Assembly: GCF_022810305.1 (NCBI RefSeq)
Contig: NZ_JALGQH010000012.1
Span: 1 to 64,000, forward strand
From: Rhodococcus sp. ARC_M6
Lineage (GTDB): Bacteria; Actinomycetota; Actinomycetes; Mycobacteriales; Mycobacteriaceae
Length of the DNA: 64,000 bases
Reading direction: 5' to 3'
Below the pieces are notes generated by a model. The model searched no databases. It saw only the letters and a list, made by a program, of their open reading frames with translations, and was not told the origin of the DNA. Below are positions 50,374 through 58,226 of this stretch, in pieces. Each line of letters starts with the position of its first letter. Position 1 is the stretch's first letter. The translations under genes and the position numbers were made by a program.

Positions 50374-51003
50374 CTAGATCTTGCTTGCGCACAGGAGTCC
50401 CTCGCCCAACGGTAAGAGAACACGAATGAGGCGTGTGTCGTCCGCAACAGCTTTTGCTGCTTCGCGGACGGCCACGGTGGCTGCGTCGCGTGCTGAAGGG
50501 TCCGCGACCCGGCCACCGGCCAGGGCGGCGTGGAGAACGATCACTCCGCCGGGACGAAGCAACCGGACGCCTTCGCGGACGTAATGTGGGTGGTCAACGG
50601 GCTCGCAGTCGACGAAGACCAGGTCATAGCCGCCGTCGGCCAGACGCGGCAGCACGTCGAGCGCGTCGCCGTTGATCAGGCGAGTACGGGCCGGTGCAAT
50701 GCCGCTTTCGCGGAAGGTTGCCTTGGCCGCGCGCTGGTGCTCGGGTTCGCTGTCGATAGTGGTCAGGACCCCGTCGTCGCGCATGCCGTGCAACAGCCAC
50801 AAACTACTCACGCCGGCTCCGGTACCGATCTCGACCGCTGTTTTTGCTCCGAGCATGCGGGCGAACATCGCCAGTACTGCTCCCACCGCAGGCGTTACCG
50901 GAGTTGTGCCGAGGTCGTTGGCTCGGTTCCGCGCCGCAGTCAAAATCTCGTCCTCGGAAACAACGTCCTCGACGTGGCGGAGTATCTGTTCGGCGTGGGT
51001 CAC
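50374..51003 (-). CDS. SAM-dependent O-methyltransferase (Rv1220c-like)
   Basis: The 209 aa start at GTG 51003 ([20 protein letters not shown]). It has the family-3 O-methyltransferase pattern: [36 protein letters not shown] (SAM site), [60 protein letters not shown]. The FVDCEP block carries the metal-binding Asp. A gene of this type stands divergent from sigE in mycobacteria as well. The substrate is unknown. Confidence 0.9.
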   Translation of the reverse strand: MTHAEQILRHVEDVVSEDEILTAARNRANDLGTTPVTPAVGAVLAMFARMLGAKTAVEIGTGAGVSSLWLLHGMRDDGVLTTIDSEPEHQRAAKATFRESGIAPARTRLINGDALDVLPRLADGGYDLVFVDCEPVDHPHYVREGVRLLRPGGVIVLHAALAGGRVADPSARDAATVAVREAAKAVADDTRLIRVLLPLGEGLLCASKI

Positions 51004-51082
51004 ACCATGAGGTTATCGGGCGCCTTCCCTTGTCTGTGCAAGGCGCGCAACTTGTCTGTGCCGGGCATGTGCCGAGGCAAGA

Positions 51083-51101
51083 TTCTCAGCAATCCCTCAG
51101 G
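51083..51101 (+). promoter_or_regulatory. MprA-box-like direct repeat upstream of sigE
   Basis: TTCTCAGC, three bases, then CCCTCAGG: two 8-bp direct repeats sharing CTCAG. In M. tuberculosis the MprAB system regulates sigE through such paired 8-bp direct repeats. The position, about 100 bp before a probable sigE promoter, fits. One mismatch per repeat and no search limit confidence. Confidence 0.4.
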
Positions 51102-51201
51102 CTCCTCATAGGGCATGCACACCGCGATGCGAAAGGGTAGGTACATCGCCGGAAATGAAGATCACCGCCGGCGATGACAGCATGGCTGATTCGGTGTTCC
51201 G

Positions 51202-51227
51202 GGAACAAAACACCACGGTGTTCGGTT
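51202..51227 (+). promoter_or_regulatory. sigE: ECF-type promoter (GGAAC-18-GTT) for sigE
   Basis: GGAAC (51202-51206) is followed after 18 bases by GTT (51225-51227). This is the SigE/SigH-type core in actinobacteria. It suggests autoregulation of sigE. The transcript would have about 100 bases of leader before ATG 51330. Confidence 0.45.
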
Positions 51228-51329
51228 GTCCCAGTCACCACGTGAGCTGACAGCGCCGTCCCGAGCGAGCAGGAGGACCAACCTATTTTCCAGATCAACG
51301 ACGAGCCTCGCCCTCGAGAGTCGGAAGTA

Positions 51330-51926
51330 ATGACGACGGAATCGGCTGTGGATTCCGAATTGATCGGTACTGCTGTTTTCGACGCGACAGGTGAGAAGTC
51401 CGCGATGCCGTCGTGGGACGAACTCGTCCGCCAGCACGGTGACCGCGTGTACAGACTTGCGTATCGGTTGTCCGGTGACGCCCAGGACGCCGAAGATCTG
51501 ACCCAGGACACCTTCATCCGTGTGTTCCGCTCGCTCTCCGATTACCAGCCCGGCACCTTCGAGGGTTGGTTGCACCGGATCACGACCAATTTGTTCCTCG
51601 ACATGGTCCGTCGCCGCAATCGCATCCGGATGGAAGCACTACCGGAGGACTACGACCGCGTACCGTCGGCGGGTCCGAACCCCGAGCAGATCTATCACGA
51701 CGCTCGTCTCGACGCGGATCTCCAGGCCGCTTTGGACTCTTTGGCACCGGATTTCCGTGCTGCAGTTGTGCTCTGTGACATCGAAGGTCTGTCGTATGAG
51801 GAAATCGGTGCCACACTGGGAGTGAAGCTCGGAACGGTACGTAGCCGGATCCACCGTGGACGACAGGCGATTCGTGATCATCTGGCGGCGCAACGCGCAG
51901 CCGAATCCGAATCCGTCGGCGTCTGA
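51330..51926 (+). CDS. sigE: ECF sigma factor SigE
   Basis: The 198 aa run from ATG 51330. Region 2 ([74 protein letters not shown]) and region 4 ([48 protein letters not shown]) are nearly those of M. tuberculosis SigE, including TAVFDATG and [28 protein letters not shown]. It directs RNA polymerase to envelope-stress genes. The start may lie upstream: AGGAGG stands eight bases before an in-frame ATT (51285), while the spacing for ATG 51330 is poor. It is followed by rseA and htrA. Confidence 0.95.
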   Translation: MTTESAVDSELIGTAVFDATGEKSAMPSWDELVRQHGDRVYRLAYRLSGDAQDAEDLTQDTFIRVFRSLSDYQPGTFEGWLHRITTNLFLDMVRRRNRIRMEALPEDYDRVPSAGPNPEQIYHDARLDADLQAALDSLAPDFRAAVVLCDIEGLSYEEIGATLGVKLGTVRSRIHRGRQAIRDHLAAQRAAESESVGV

Positions 51927-51978
51927 CGGCCGGGCAGTGAGACGGCAGGGACAGTTGGTCGATCATCTGGAGGGACGA

Positions 51979-52314
51979 ATGACGGAGACGCGGGCACCCC
52001 GCCAGTTCGGCTCGACCGAGCACCTGGCAAGTGAGGCAATTGCCGCCTACGTCGACGGAGAACTCCGGATGCAGGCCTACCTCCGGGCCTCCCATCACAT
52101 TTCCATCTGCCCCGAATGCGCCGGCGCAGTCGATGCGCAGCAGCAGGCGCGCGGTGCACTCCGACGCAGTGGCGAGATGACGATGCCACTCTCGCTTGTC
52201 GGATTGTTGAGCCAGATTCCGTCGTGCAACAGCCACACCGCCGAAAGTGCACCCGGAGCCGACGCCGGGTTCGGTGCCATCGGCAAACGGTTGTCCCGTC
52301 GTTGGCGCAAATGA
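51979..52314 (+). CDS. rseA: Anti-sigma factor RseA (ZAS type)
   Basis: The 111 aa start at ATG 51979 (TETRAPRQFGSTEHLASEAIAAYVDGELRM), with GGAGGGA upstream. The zinc-associated anti-sigma motif HHISICPEC gives H40, C44 and C47. The helical N-terminus fits the SigE-binding region of mycobacterial RseA. No transmembrane segment is present, so it is a soluble regulator. The C-terminus is basic (GKRLSRRWRK). It holds SigE inactive until thiol or cleavage signals release it. Confidence 0.92.
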   Translation: MTETRAPRQFGSTEHLASEAIAAYVDGELRMQAYLRASHHISICPECAGAVDAQQQARGALRRSGEMTMPLSLVGLLSQIPSCNSHTAESAPGADAGFGAIGKRLSRRWRK

Positions 52315-52369
52315 GCGCTTCGGGGCGGCTGCATCAGCTTTCATTCGTCGATCAGCGATACTGGACCGC

Positions 52370-52440
52370 GTGACTGACGGACAGCGTGTGACTGACGGAC
52401 AGCGTGTGACTGACGGACAGCGTGTGACTGACGGACAGCG
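52370..52440 (+). repeat. 18-bp tandem repeat, four copies, at the htrA start
   Basis: GTGACTGACGGACAGCGT occurs three times in full at 52370, 52388 and 52406, and a fourth time at 52424 with its last base changed. In frame it encodes VTDGQR repeated. Each copy begins with a GTG start codon. The copies look identical, so the array is recent or kept by slippage. Confidence 0.95.
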
Positions 52441-53932
52441 GGGGCATTCCGGGGTGGATACCAATTCTTCGGCAAACGGTTCGGTGGATCGCCCGGCAGA
52501 TGCGCCTGTTCTCGAACCTCGGCCTGTGTACCGGCCGCAGATCGATCCGGCGTCCCGACAAGTTTTCGGTCGCCCCAGTGGAGTCGACGGATCATTCTCG
52601 CCGACGTCGGTGCGGGGTATGCCGGCACCGGATGTGTCGGTCGGATCACCGGACCCAGTCCTTGCCGAGGCCTTCGGACGACCGGACGGCGAGAGCGAAT
52701 CCATCGGCCGGGATCCCGACGCGGAATCGGCGAGCGAGCCCGAAGACGAACAACCGAGCGACCCGTGGCGTGATCCGGCGTCGTCGGTGGCATTGGGGTC
52801 ACCCGCAGCGCAGACGCAGCCGGAGATCTTGCCGCCCGCCCCGAAACTCGATGTCAGGGACGTGCTGTTCGGCCGTAAGGTTGCGCCGTCGGCATTGGCA
52901 GCTCTTGCCGGAATGGCGCTGGTGATCGCATTGGTAGGCGGATTGCTGGCGACGGTGATCACCGCTGATCGAGGCGCGTTGACCAGCCAGCGGGTCACCC
53001 TGGTGCAATCGGGCAGTGGCGAACAACCTCAGTCGCAGGTGGCCAAGGTCGCGGATGCCGTGCTGCCGTCCGTCGTCTCGATTCAAGTTGCCGTGGGCGA
53101 TCAGGGCAGTACCGGTTCAGGCGTCGTGATCGAAGGTGCCGGATACATCGTCACCAACAACCACGTGATTTCGTCAGCTGTCCCACCGGCTCAGAACGCT
53201 CGTATCCAGGTCATCTTCTCGGACGGAACGAAGACCGACGCTCAGATCGTCGGCCGTGACGTGAAAACGGACCTCGCAGTGCTCAAGGTGGCGGCAGACA
53301 ATCTGACAGTTGCACAACTCGGAAAGTCAGATGACGTTCAGGTCGGCGACGAGGTCATCGCGGTCGGTTCACCGCTCGGGCTGAGCAAGACGGTAACTTC
53401 CGGAATCGTCAGCGCCTTGAACCGTCCGCTCCGCTTGTCCGGGGACGGCACCGACACCAATGCTGTCATCGATGCAGTCCAGACGGACGCGGCCATCAAC
53501 CACGGCAACTCCGGTGGCGCTCTGGTCGACGACGAGGCCCGGGTGATCGGTATCAACACTGCGATGCTCAGCGAGTCCGGCGGTTCCGTGGGACTGGGTT
53601 TCGCGATTCCCATCGATACCGTCACTACGGTGGCGCAGGCCATCATTCGTGACGGTTTGGTGCATCACCCCGATATCGGCGTCAACGCGCGCACTGCGGT
53701 CAACGACGCCACCAGCGGTGCGGCGGTGGCCAACGTTCGTGACGGCAGTCCCGCGCAACGGGCCGGAATTGTCGAAGGCGATGTCATCGTCAAGGTCGGG
53801 GATCGCCCGGTGACGAGTGCCGACGAACTGGTGGTGGCGGTCAATGCCACGACCGTCGGACAACCCGTCAACGTGCAGTTGATCCGCGACGGACGCCAGG
53901 TCGACATATCGGTCACGCCGGTTTCCGACTGA
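52370..53932 (+). CDS. htrA: HtrA-like membrane serine protease
   Basis: The 520 aa run from the first GTG of the repeat (52370). A long disordered, Pro/Asp/Ser-rich cytosolic N-terminus (about residues 1-170) leads to a transmembrane segment (LAALAGMALVIALVGGLLATVITA). The trypsin-like domain has the triad H265 (TNNHVIS), D301 (TDLAVLK) and S381 (GNSGGAL), and a C-terminal PDZ domain ends the protein (GVNARTAVNDATSGAAVANVRDGSPAQRAG, VGDRPVTSADELV). It degrades or remodels misfolded envelope proteins. It is the third gene of the sigE-rseA-htrA stress module. The start depends on which repeat copy is used. Confidence 0.93.
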   Translation: MTDGQRVTDGQRVTDGQRVTDGQRGHSGVDTNSSANGSVDRPADAPVLEPRPVYRPQIDPASRQVFGRPSGVDGSFSPTSVRGMPAPDVSVGSPDPVLAEAFGRPDGESESIGRDPDAESASEPEDEQPSDPWRDPASSVALGSPAAQTQPEILPPAPKLDVRDVLFGRKVAPSALAALAGMALVIALVGGLLATVITADRGALTSQRVTLVQSGSGEQPQSQVAKVADAVLPSVVSIQVAVGDQGSTGSGVVIEGAGYIVTNNHVISSAVPPAQNARIQVIFSDGTKTDAQIVGRDVKTDLAVLKVAADNLTVAQLGKSDDVQVGDEVIAVGSPLGLSKTVTSGIVSALNRPLRLSGDGTDTNAVIDAVQTDAAINHGNSGGALVDDEARVIGINTAMLSESGGSVGLGFAIPIDTVTTVAQAIIRDGLVHHPDIGVNARTAVNDATSGAAVANVRDGSPAQRAGIVEGDVIVKVGDRPVTSADELVVAVNATTVGQPVNVQLIRDGRQVDISVTPVSD

Positions 53933-54005
53933 TCCAACCTCCGACCTTGCTGTGAAGTTGATCCGGACCCGCACGAACCTGGCGAGCACACAGTAGGCTG
54001 ACCCT

Positions 54006-54422
54006 GTGTTTGGCAACATCGGTTGGGGCGAGTTCATGATCCTCCTCGTAGCGGCTCTGGTCATCTTGGGACCTGAGCGGCTTCCGGGCGCGGTCTCCTG
54101 GGTAACCAAGTCATTGAGGCAGGTGCGTGAATACGCCTCCGGCGCTTCCAATCAACTCAAGGAAGAGTTGGGAACCGACTTCGAGGATCTGCGCAAACCT
54201 CTGGCAGATCTGAACAAGCTGCGCGGCATGACACCGCGCGCTGTGATCACCCAGCACCTTCTCGACGGTGACGATTCCATTTTCACCGGAAACTTCGACA
54301 AGAAGCCGGGTGGAGCAGACAAGCCACAAAGTGGGGTGCAGCAGCCCACGACGATGTCGCTCTCCAAGAACACGCCACTGTCGGCCGGCGAGCGCCCACC
54401 AGTCGACCTCGACGCGACCTAG
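54006..54422 (+). CDS. tatB: Twin-arginine translocase subunit TatB
   Basis: The 138 aa start at GTG 54006 ([32 protein letters not shown]). The hydrophobic helix ends at the LGPERLP hinge, and an amphipathic helix and charged tail ([19 protein letters not shown]) follow. That is the TatB rather than TatA pattern. It forms the signal-binding complex with TatC. The Tat substrates in this window (for example the DUF1906 protein) depend on it. The position after htrA matches mycobacteria. Confidence 0.93.
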   Translation: MFGNIGWGEFMILLVAALVILGPERLPGAVSWVTKSLRQVREYASGASNQLKEELGTDFEDLRKPLADLNKLRGMTPRAVITQHLLDGDDSIFTGNFDKKPGGADKPQSGVQQPTTMSLSKNTPLSAGERPPVDLDAT

Positions 54423-54456
54423 CCTCCGACCAGACGCGCCACAGGCTTGTACAGAC

Positions 54457-54492
54457 AAAAGTGCCGCCCACCTTTCGGTGGGCGGCACTTTT
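54457..54492. terminator. Bidirectional terminator between tatB and mrp
   Basis: AAAAGTGCCGCCCACC (54457-54472) and GGTGGGCGGCACTTTT (54477-54492) form a 16-bp perfect stem with a TTTC loop. A/T-rich flanks on both sides allow use in both directions. It lies between the convergent tatB and mrp. Confidence 0.9.
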
Positions 54493-54504
54493 GGTACGTG
54501 CGTA

Positions 54505-55641
54505 CTACATGTTTCGAACGGTATTGATACCCAGCGACATTCCGGCCAGTCCGCGCTGACGGACGGCCAACTTGTCGGCGATGTCCTTCAGCGCGATTGC
54601 TGCTGCGCTGTTGGGAGCGCTGAGCACGATCGGTGTTCCGGCGTCACCGGCTTCACGGACCGCCGGGTCCAACGGGATCTGGCCGAGAAGCGGAACCTTG
54701 GCGCCGACGGCCTTGGTGAGGCGATCGGAAACCGTCTGGCCGCCGCCCTCGCCGAAGACGTCCATGCGGGTGCCGTCGGGAAGTTCGAGCCAGGACATGT
54801 TCTCGACGACGCCGGCAATGCGCTGACGGGTCTGCAGGGCAATGGCGCCGGCGCGTTCGGCGACCTCGGCGGCTGCCTGCTGTGGGGTGGTGACAACCAG
54901 GATCTCGGCGCTCGGAATGAGCTGGGCGACAGAGATCGCGATGTCGCCGGTTCCCGGCGGCAGGTCGAGCAGGAGGATGTCGAGGTCGCCCCAGAAGACG
55001 TCGGCCAGGAATTGCTGCAGAGCGCGGTGCAGCATCGGTCCACGCCAGACGACGGGGGTGTTGCCCTGTGTGAACTGAGCAATCGAGATCATCTTGATGT
55101 CGTGGGCGACTGGCGGCATGATCATGCGCTCGACCTGGGTGGGCTTGGCATCCGTGCCCAGCATGCGGGGGATGGAGTGCCCGTAGATGTCGGCATCCAA
55201 GACTCCGACGGACAAGCCGCGTGCAGCGAGCGCGGCAGCGAGATTGACTGTGACACTGGACTTTCCGACGCCGCCCTTGCCGGATGCGACTGCGTACACG
55301 CGAGTGAGTGAGCCGGGCTGAGCGAACGGGATCACCGGTTCGGCGGAGTCGCCGCGAAGGGACTTTCGGAGTTCGGTGCGCTGCGTGTCGTTCATGACGT
55401 CGAGTTCGACGCTGATGGCGCCCACACCGGCGACGTCGGCGACGGCCTTGGTGACGCGCTCGGTGATCTCGGTGCGCAGCGGGCAACCGGCCGTCGTGAG
55501 GTAGATATCGACGTGAACACTGTTGGCATCACCGAGTGTGATGCCTTTGACCATCCCCAATTCGGTGATGGGCTTGCGGATTTCCGGATCGAGAACTCGC
55601 GCGAGCGCGGAGCGTACGTCGGACTCGGTCAGTACAGACAT
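54505..55641 (-). CDS. mrp: Iron-sulfur cluster carrier Mrp/ApbC
   Basis: The 378-aa P-loop ATPase starts at ATG 55641. An N-terminal MIP18-like (DUF59) domain (ESDVRSALARVLDPEIRKPITELGMVKGI) precedes the ATPase with AVASGKGGVGKSSVTVNLAAALAARG (deviant Walker A GKGGVGKSS), VGVLDADIYGHSIPRMLG and the DLPPGTGDIAISVAQ block. The CxxC scaffold Cys expected near the C-terminus is not obvious; only one Cys-containing segment (AGCPLRTE) near the start is seen. It assembles or carries Fe-S clusters. It is the first of a minus-strand run. Confidence 0.88.
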   Translation of the reverse strand: MSVLTESDVRSALARVLDPEIRKPITELGMVKGITLGDANSVHVDIYLTTAGCPLRTEITERVTKAVADVAGVGAISVELDVMNDTQRTELRKSLRGDSAEPVIPFAQPGSLTRVYAVASGKGGVGKSSVTVNLAAALAARGLSVGVLDADIYGHSIPRMLGTDAKPTQVERMIMPPVAHDIKMISIAQFTQGNTPVVWRGPMLHRALQQFLADVFWGDLDILLLDLPPGTGDIAISVAQLIPSAEILVVTTPQQAAAEVAERAGAIALQTRQRIAGVVENMSWLELPDGTRMDVFGEGGGQTVSDRLTKAVGAKVPLLGQIPLDPAVREAGDAGTPIVLSAPNSAAAIALKDIADKLAVRQRGLAGMSLGINTVRNM

Positions 55642-55692
55642 GGCTCCATGGTAGGTCCAGGTCCTCGACGGGGAGGAAGCGAGGGCCGTGGA

Positions 55693-56550
55693 TCAGTGAA
55701 TGCGAGGCAGGTCCGATGCGGCGGGAACGATGCCGGTGGAGTAGCCCGCGGTCCAGGCCAGGACGTTGGCGACGTATGCCGCAGAGTTGTTGTAGCGGTG
55801 GATCGCTTTGGCGGCCTGAGTGATGTCCTGCATGTTCAATCCACCGTCGCACAGGTATTTTCCGGTGGTCAGCGCGGAGTCGAACAGGTTCTGCGGATCG
55901 GAGATGCCGTCACCGTTGCCGTCGCCGGCGTATTGCGTCCAGGTGGACGGGATGAACTGCATGGGGCCCACAGCGCGGTCGTAGACACTGTCGCCGTCGA
56001 GTGCGCCGCCGTCGGTGTCCATGATCACGGCCTGGCCGGGGAGGCTGCCGTTGAGGGGCAGTCCAATCACGGGGTCGAAGAGGTTGCCGTTCGCGTCGGC
56101 ATCCTTGCCGTCGTGAGCGTGGCCGGATTCGACGCGGCCGATACCGGCCATCAGAGTCCACTGCATGTTGCAGGTGGGGTTTTCGACAGCGAGGATGCGC
56201 TCGGCATTCTGGTACGCCGCGACGCTGACGCTCGGGATACCGAGAGCGCCCTCTGCCATCGATGCAGGCAGTGGCGGAGTTTCCTGGACCGGTGCGAGCG
56301 GAGCAGGCTCCGGAGCTGCGACGGGAGTTTCGGCCAGGTCCGCGATCGGGAGGATCTGGGCCTGCGGTTCCTGCGTGGCCAGGGCGGCTGCGTCGGCAGA
56401 TTGTGCGGCGCTGGTGTTGAAGAAGGGGATCTCGGATGCGGCGCCGGCAGAGTTGGCTGCTGTTACCAATCCGATAGGAATGAGTCCGGTTAGCGCGATG
56501 ACCGAATTGCGACGGATGTGCGAATCTGTCTTCTGGTTATGCCGACCCAC
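55693..56550 (-). CDS. Secreted lytic transglycosylase (short paralogue)
   Basis: The 285 aa start from MGRHNQKTDSHIRRNSVIALTGLIPIGLVTAANSAGA, a signal-peptide region. A Pro/Ala linker is followed by the SLT domain ILAVENPTCNMQWTLMAGIGRVESGHAHDGKD, which has the catalytic Glu in GRVESGH, then DRAVGPMQFIPSTWTQYAGDGNGDG and LCDGGLNMQDITQAAKAIHRYNNSAAYVANVLAWTAGY. This is the mycobacterial Rv1230c-type wall-lytic enzyme. AGGAGG precedes the ATG. A two-hairpin leader lies in its 5' region. It stands next to a longer paralogue. Confidence 0.9.
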   Translation of the reverse strand: MGRHNQKTDSHIRRNSVIALTGLIPIGLVTAANSAGAASEIPFFNTSAAQSADAAALATQEPQAQILPIADLAETPVAAPEPAPLAPVQETPPLPASMAEGALGIPSVSVAAYQNAERILAVENPTCNMQWTLMAGIGRVESGHAHDGKDADANGNLFDPVIGLPLNGSLPGQAVIMDTDGGALDGDSVYDRAVGPMQFIPSTWTQYAGDGNGDGISDPQNLFDSALTTGKYLCDGGLNMQDITQAAKAIHRYNNSAAYVANVLAWTAGYSTGIVPAASDLPRIH

Positions 56551-56566
56551 TGTTTAACGCCTCCTG

Positions 56567-56602
56567 AACCCCGGATTCGGGGTTTTCCGTCCGCTGACGG
56601 AA
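56567..56602 (-). promoter_or_regulatory. Two hairpins in the 5' leader of the short transglycosylase gene
   Basis: AACCCCG with CGGGGTT (56567-56584) and TTCCGTC with GACGGAA (56585-56602) are adjacent small stems. They lie directly upstream of the AGGAGG of the gene at 55693-56550. They could be part of a transcriptional or translational control leader. No known riboswitch pattern was recognised. Confidence 0.4.
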
Positions 56603-56697
56603 TCGAGGCTACCTGATTTGTTGCAGTTCCGTTACTTAACCGTGATCTTCGAGGTCAGTCCGGTGCACAATGGTGTGGGTTCGTTACTTTTTGTTAC

Positions 56698-58110
56698 CTA
56701 GAAGGCCGGCATGAACGGCAGTCCGGGGAACAGTGGTGCCGGAGGCGCAGGGGGTGCCGGCGGAGCCGGAGCGGCTTCGGGGGCGGGCGCGGCGGCCGGA
56801 GTAGTGGCGACGGGGGCCTCCGGAGTAGTCGTTTCTGCGGTCCTGTCGGTCGCCTGAGCCAGTCCCGGAGCGTCGGGGGTGGGAACCGCACACGGAAGTG
56901 CGATGCCGGCCGGCAAGGCTGCCAGGGCTGCGGGATCAAGAATCGTGCACATGTCGTCGGGCCAACGCCAGCCTTCGGCAGTCAGGAACGGCCAGACAAG
57001 GCCGCGTGACGTCATGACCGGGAGCGGGATGACGGGACCCCCGGCGGCGGCGTTGGGAACGGTTGTCGGGCTAGGTAGGAGGCCGGGCGGGATGAGTGCC
57101 TGAATCTCTGGCGACAGGGCAGGCATGTCCGGAAGTCCGGGAAGTAGAGGCGGCGTCGTCGGCGTCGTAGTGGCGGCTGCTGCTTCCTTCGCTTTGTCTG
57201 TGTCCTTTGCATCCGGTGCGACTGCGGCCGCCGCGGCCAGAATTGCGGAAGTTCCGCCGGCACTTCCGGTGTTCGCACTTCCGGTGTTGTTACCGCCGAC
57301 GTAGGGAAGAGGTCCGGACGGAACGACGCCACTCTTGTAGGCCGTCGACCACATGATCACGTTCGCGGCGTACGCGGCGGAATTGTTGTATCGAAGAACA
57401 GCTTTGGTTTCCTGGTCGAGATTGCGGAGGTCGAGTCCGCCGCTGCAGAGGTACTTTGCCGACGACAATGCAGCGTCGAACACGTTGTTGGGATCGGCTA
57501 CGCCATCGCCGTTGCCGTCGCTGGCATAGCCCTTCCACGTCGCTGGGATGAACTGCATCGGGCCGACTGCGCGATCATGCGTCGGGTCGCCGTCGACGGC
57601 GCCCTTGTCGGTGTCGGTGATGACCTCGTTGCCGGCGAGGCGTCCGTCCAGGACCGGCCCGAGGATCGGGGTCAGTGTTGTGCCGACGGAGTTGGTCCGT
57701 CCACCGTTGGCATGACCGGACTCGATTCGCCCGATACCGGCGAGGAGGTGCCAGGGGATCCCACACTTGGGCGCCTCGGTCATCATCACGAGTTCGGCGG
57801 AGCGATACGCATTGAGAACGATCTCGGGAATGCCGAGCGATGTCAGCACGATCGCGGCCGCTTCAGGGTTTTGCCCGGGACTGCCGGTGATCGCCGAACT
57901 AGGTGGAGCCGATCGTTGGGTGCGCACCGTTCGGGGTGTCGGTAGGAAGTCCGGTAGCGGAGCAGGCTTCGTCGATGCGGAACCTGCCAGGGCGATAGGT
58001 ATCTGTGACCCGGTTGCGGGCGCGCTACTTGCAGTGAGAGCTGCCGGCCCGGTGACCGCCAACAGTCCCCCTACCAGCGTGGACACTGCAATCATTCCTC
58101 GTACGCGCAC
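56698..58110 (-). CDS. Secreted lytic transglycosylase with Ala/Pro-rich tail
   Basis: The 470 aa run from GTG 58110 (AAGGGGA upstream). A signal peptide (VRGMIAVSTLVGGLLAVTGPAALTASSA) is followed by a disordered segment. The SLT domain shows CGIPWHLLAGIGRIESGHANGGRTN with the catalytic Glu, then DRAVGPMQFIPATWKGYASDGNGDGVADPNNVFDAALSSAKYLCSGGLDL and RYNNSAAYAANVIMW. A long variable region follows, and the last 60 residues are mostly Ala/Pro. It cleaves peptidoglycan glycan strands and may act with Rpf-like enzymes. A CRP-like site lies 58-75 bp upstream. Confidence 0.88.
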   Translation of the reverse strand: MRVRGMIAVSTLVGGLLAVTGPAALTASSAPATGSQIPIALAGSASTKPAPLPDFLPTPRTVRTQRSAPPSSAITGSPGQNPEAAAIVLTSLGIPEIVLNAYRSAELVMMTEAPKCGIPWHLLAGIGRIESGHANGGRTNSVGTTLTPILGPVLDGRLAGNEVITDTDKGAVDGDPTHDRAVGPMQFIPATWKGYASDGNGDGVADPNNVFDAALSSAKYLCSGGLDLRNLDQETKAVLRYNNSAAYAANVIMWSTAYKSGVVPSGPLPYVGGNNTGSANTGSAGGTSAILAAAAAVAPDAKDTDKAKEAAAATTTPTTPPLLPGLPDMPALSPEIQALIPPGLLPSPTTVPNAAAGGPVIPLPVMTSRGLVWPFLTAEGWRWPDDMCTILDPAALAALPAGIALPCAVPTPDAPGLAQATDRTAETTTPEAPVATTPAAAPAPEAAPAPPAPPAPPAPLFPGLPFMPAF

Positions 58111-58168
58111 GATTCCCCTTTGCTGGTTCTCCGGTTCCGGAGTACCCACCGATAAATATATAAACGCC

Positions 58169-58184
58169 TGTGACTTACGTTACA
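58169..58184 (-). promoter_or_regulatory. CRP-type site upstream of the long transglycosylase gene
   Basis: TGTGA-CTTACG-TTACA (58169-58184) matches the CRP/GlxR half-site pair TGTGA-N6-TCACA except one base. An AT-rich ATAAATATATAAA lies next to it (58152-58164) and may be the -10 region of the minus-strand promoter. Mycobacterial CRP controls a wall-remodelling rpf gene through such a site, so regulation by cAMP is plausible. Confidence 0.45.
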
Positions 58185-58226
58185 TATCGGTCACGGTGTG
58201 CGCACCAAAACTCAGTGAATTCTCAG

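Larger units (their letters stand above)
51004..51329. promoter_or_regulatory. sigE upstream region (326 bp) with candidate control sites
   Basis: This stretch separates the divergent methyltransferase from sigE and has no gene. It contains an MprA-box-like direct repeat (51083-51101), an ECF-type -35/-10 pair (51202-51227), a GTTCCGGGAAC palindrome that includes the -35 (51196-51206), and an AGGAGG close to the sigE start region. Confidence 0.6.

Noticed and set aside
52370-52440. Tandem repeats here and at 62401 as possible CRISPR arrays
   Set aside because: Units abut directly with no spacers and are translated in frame.
51580-52998. 472-codon frame antisense to sigE, rseA and htrA
   Set aside because: Ser/Arg/Gly-rich shadow; mirrors the tandem repeat as a repeated peptide and has no ribosome site.
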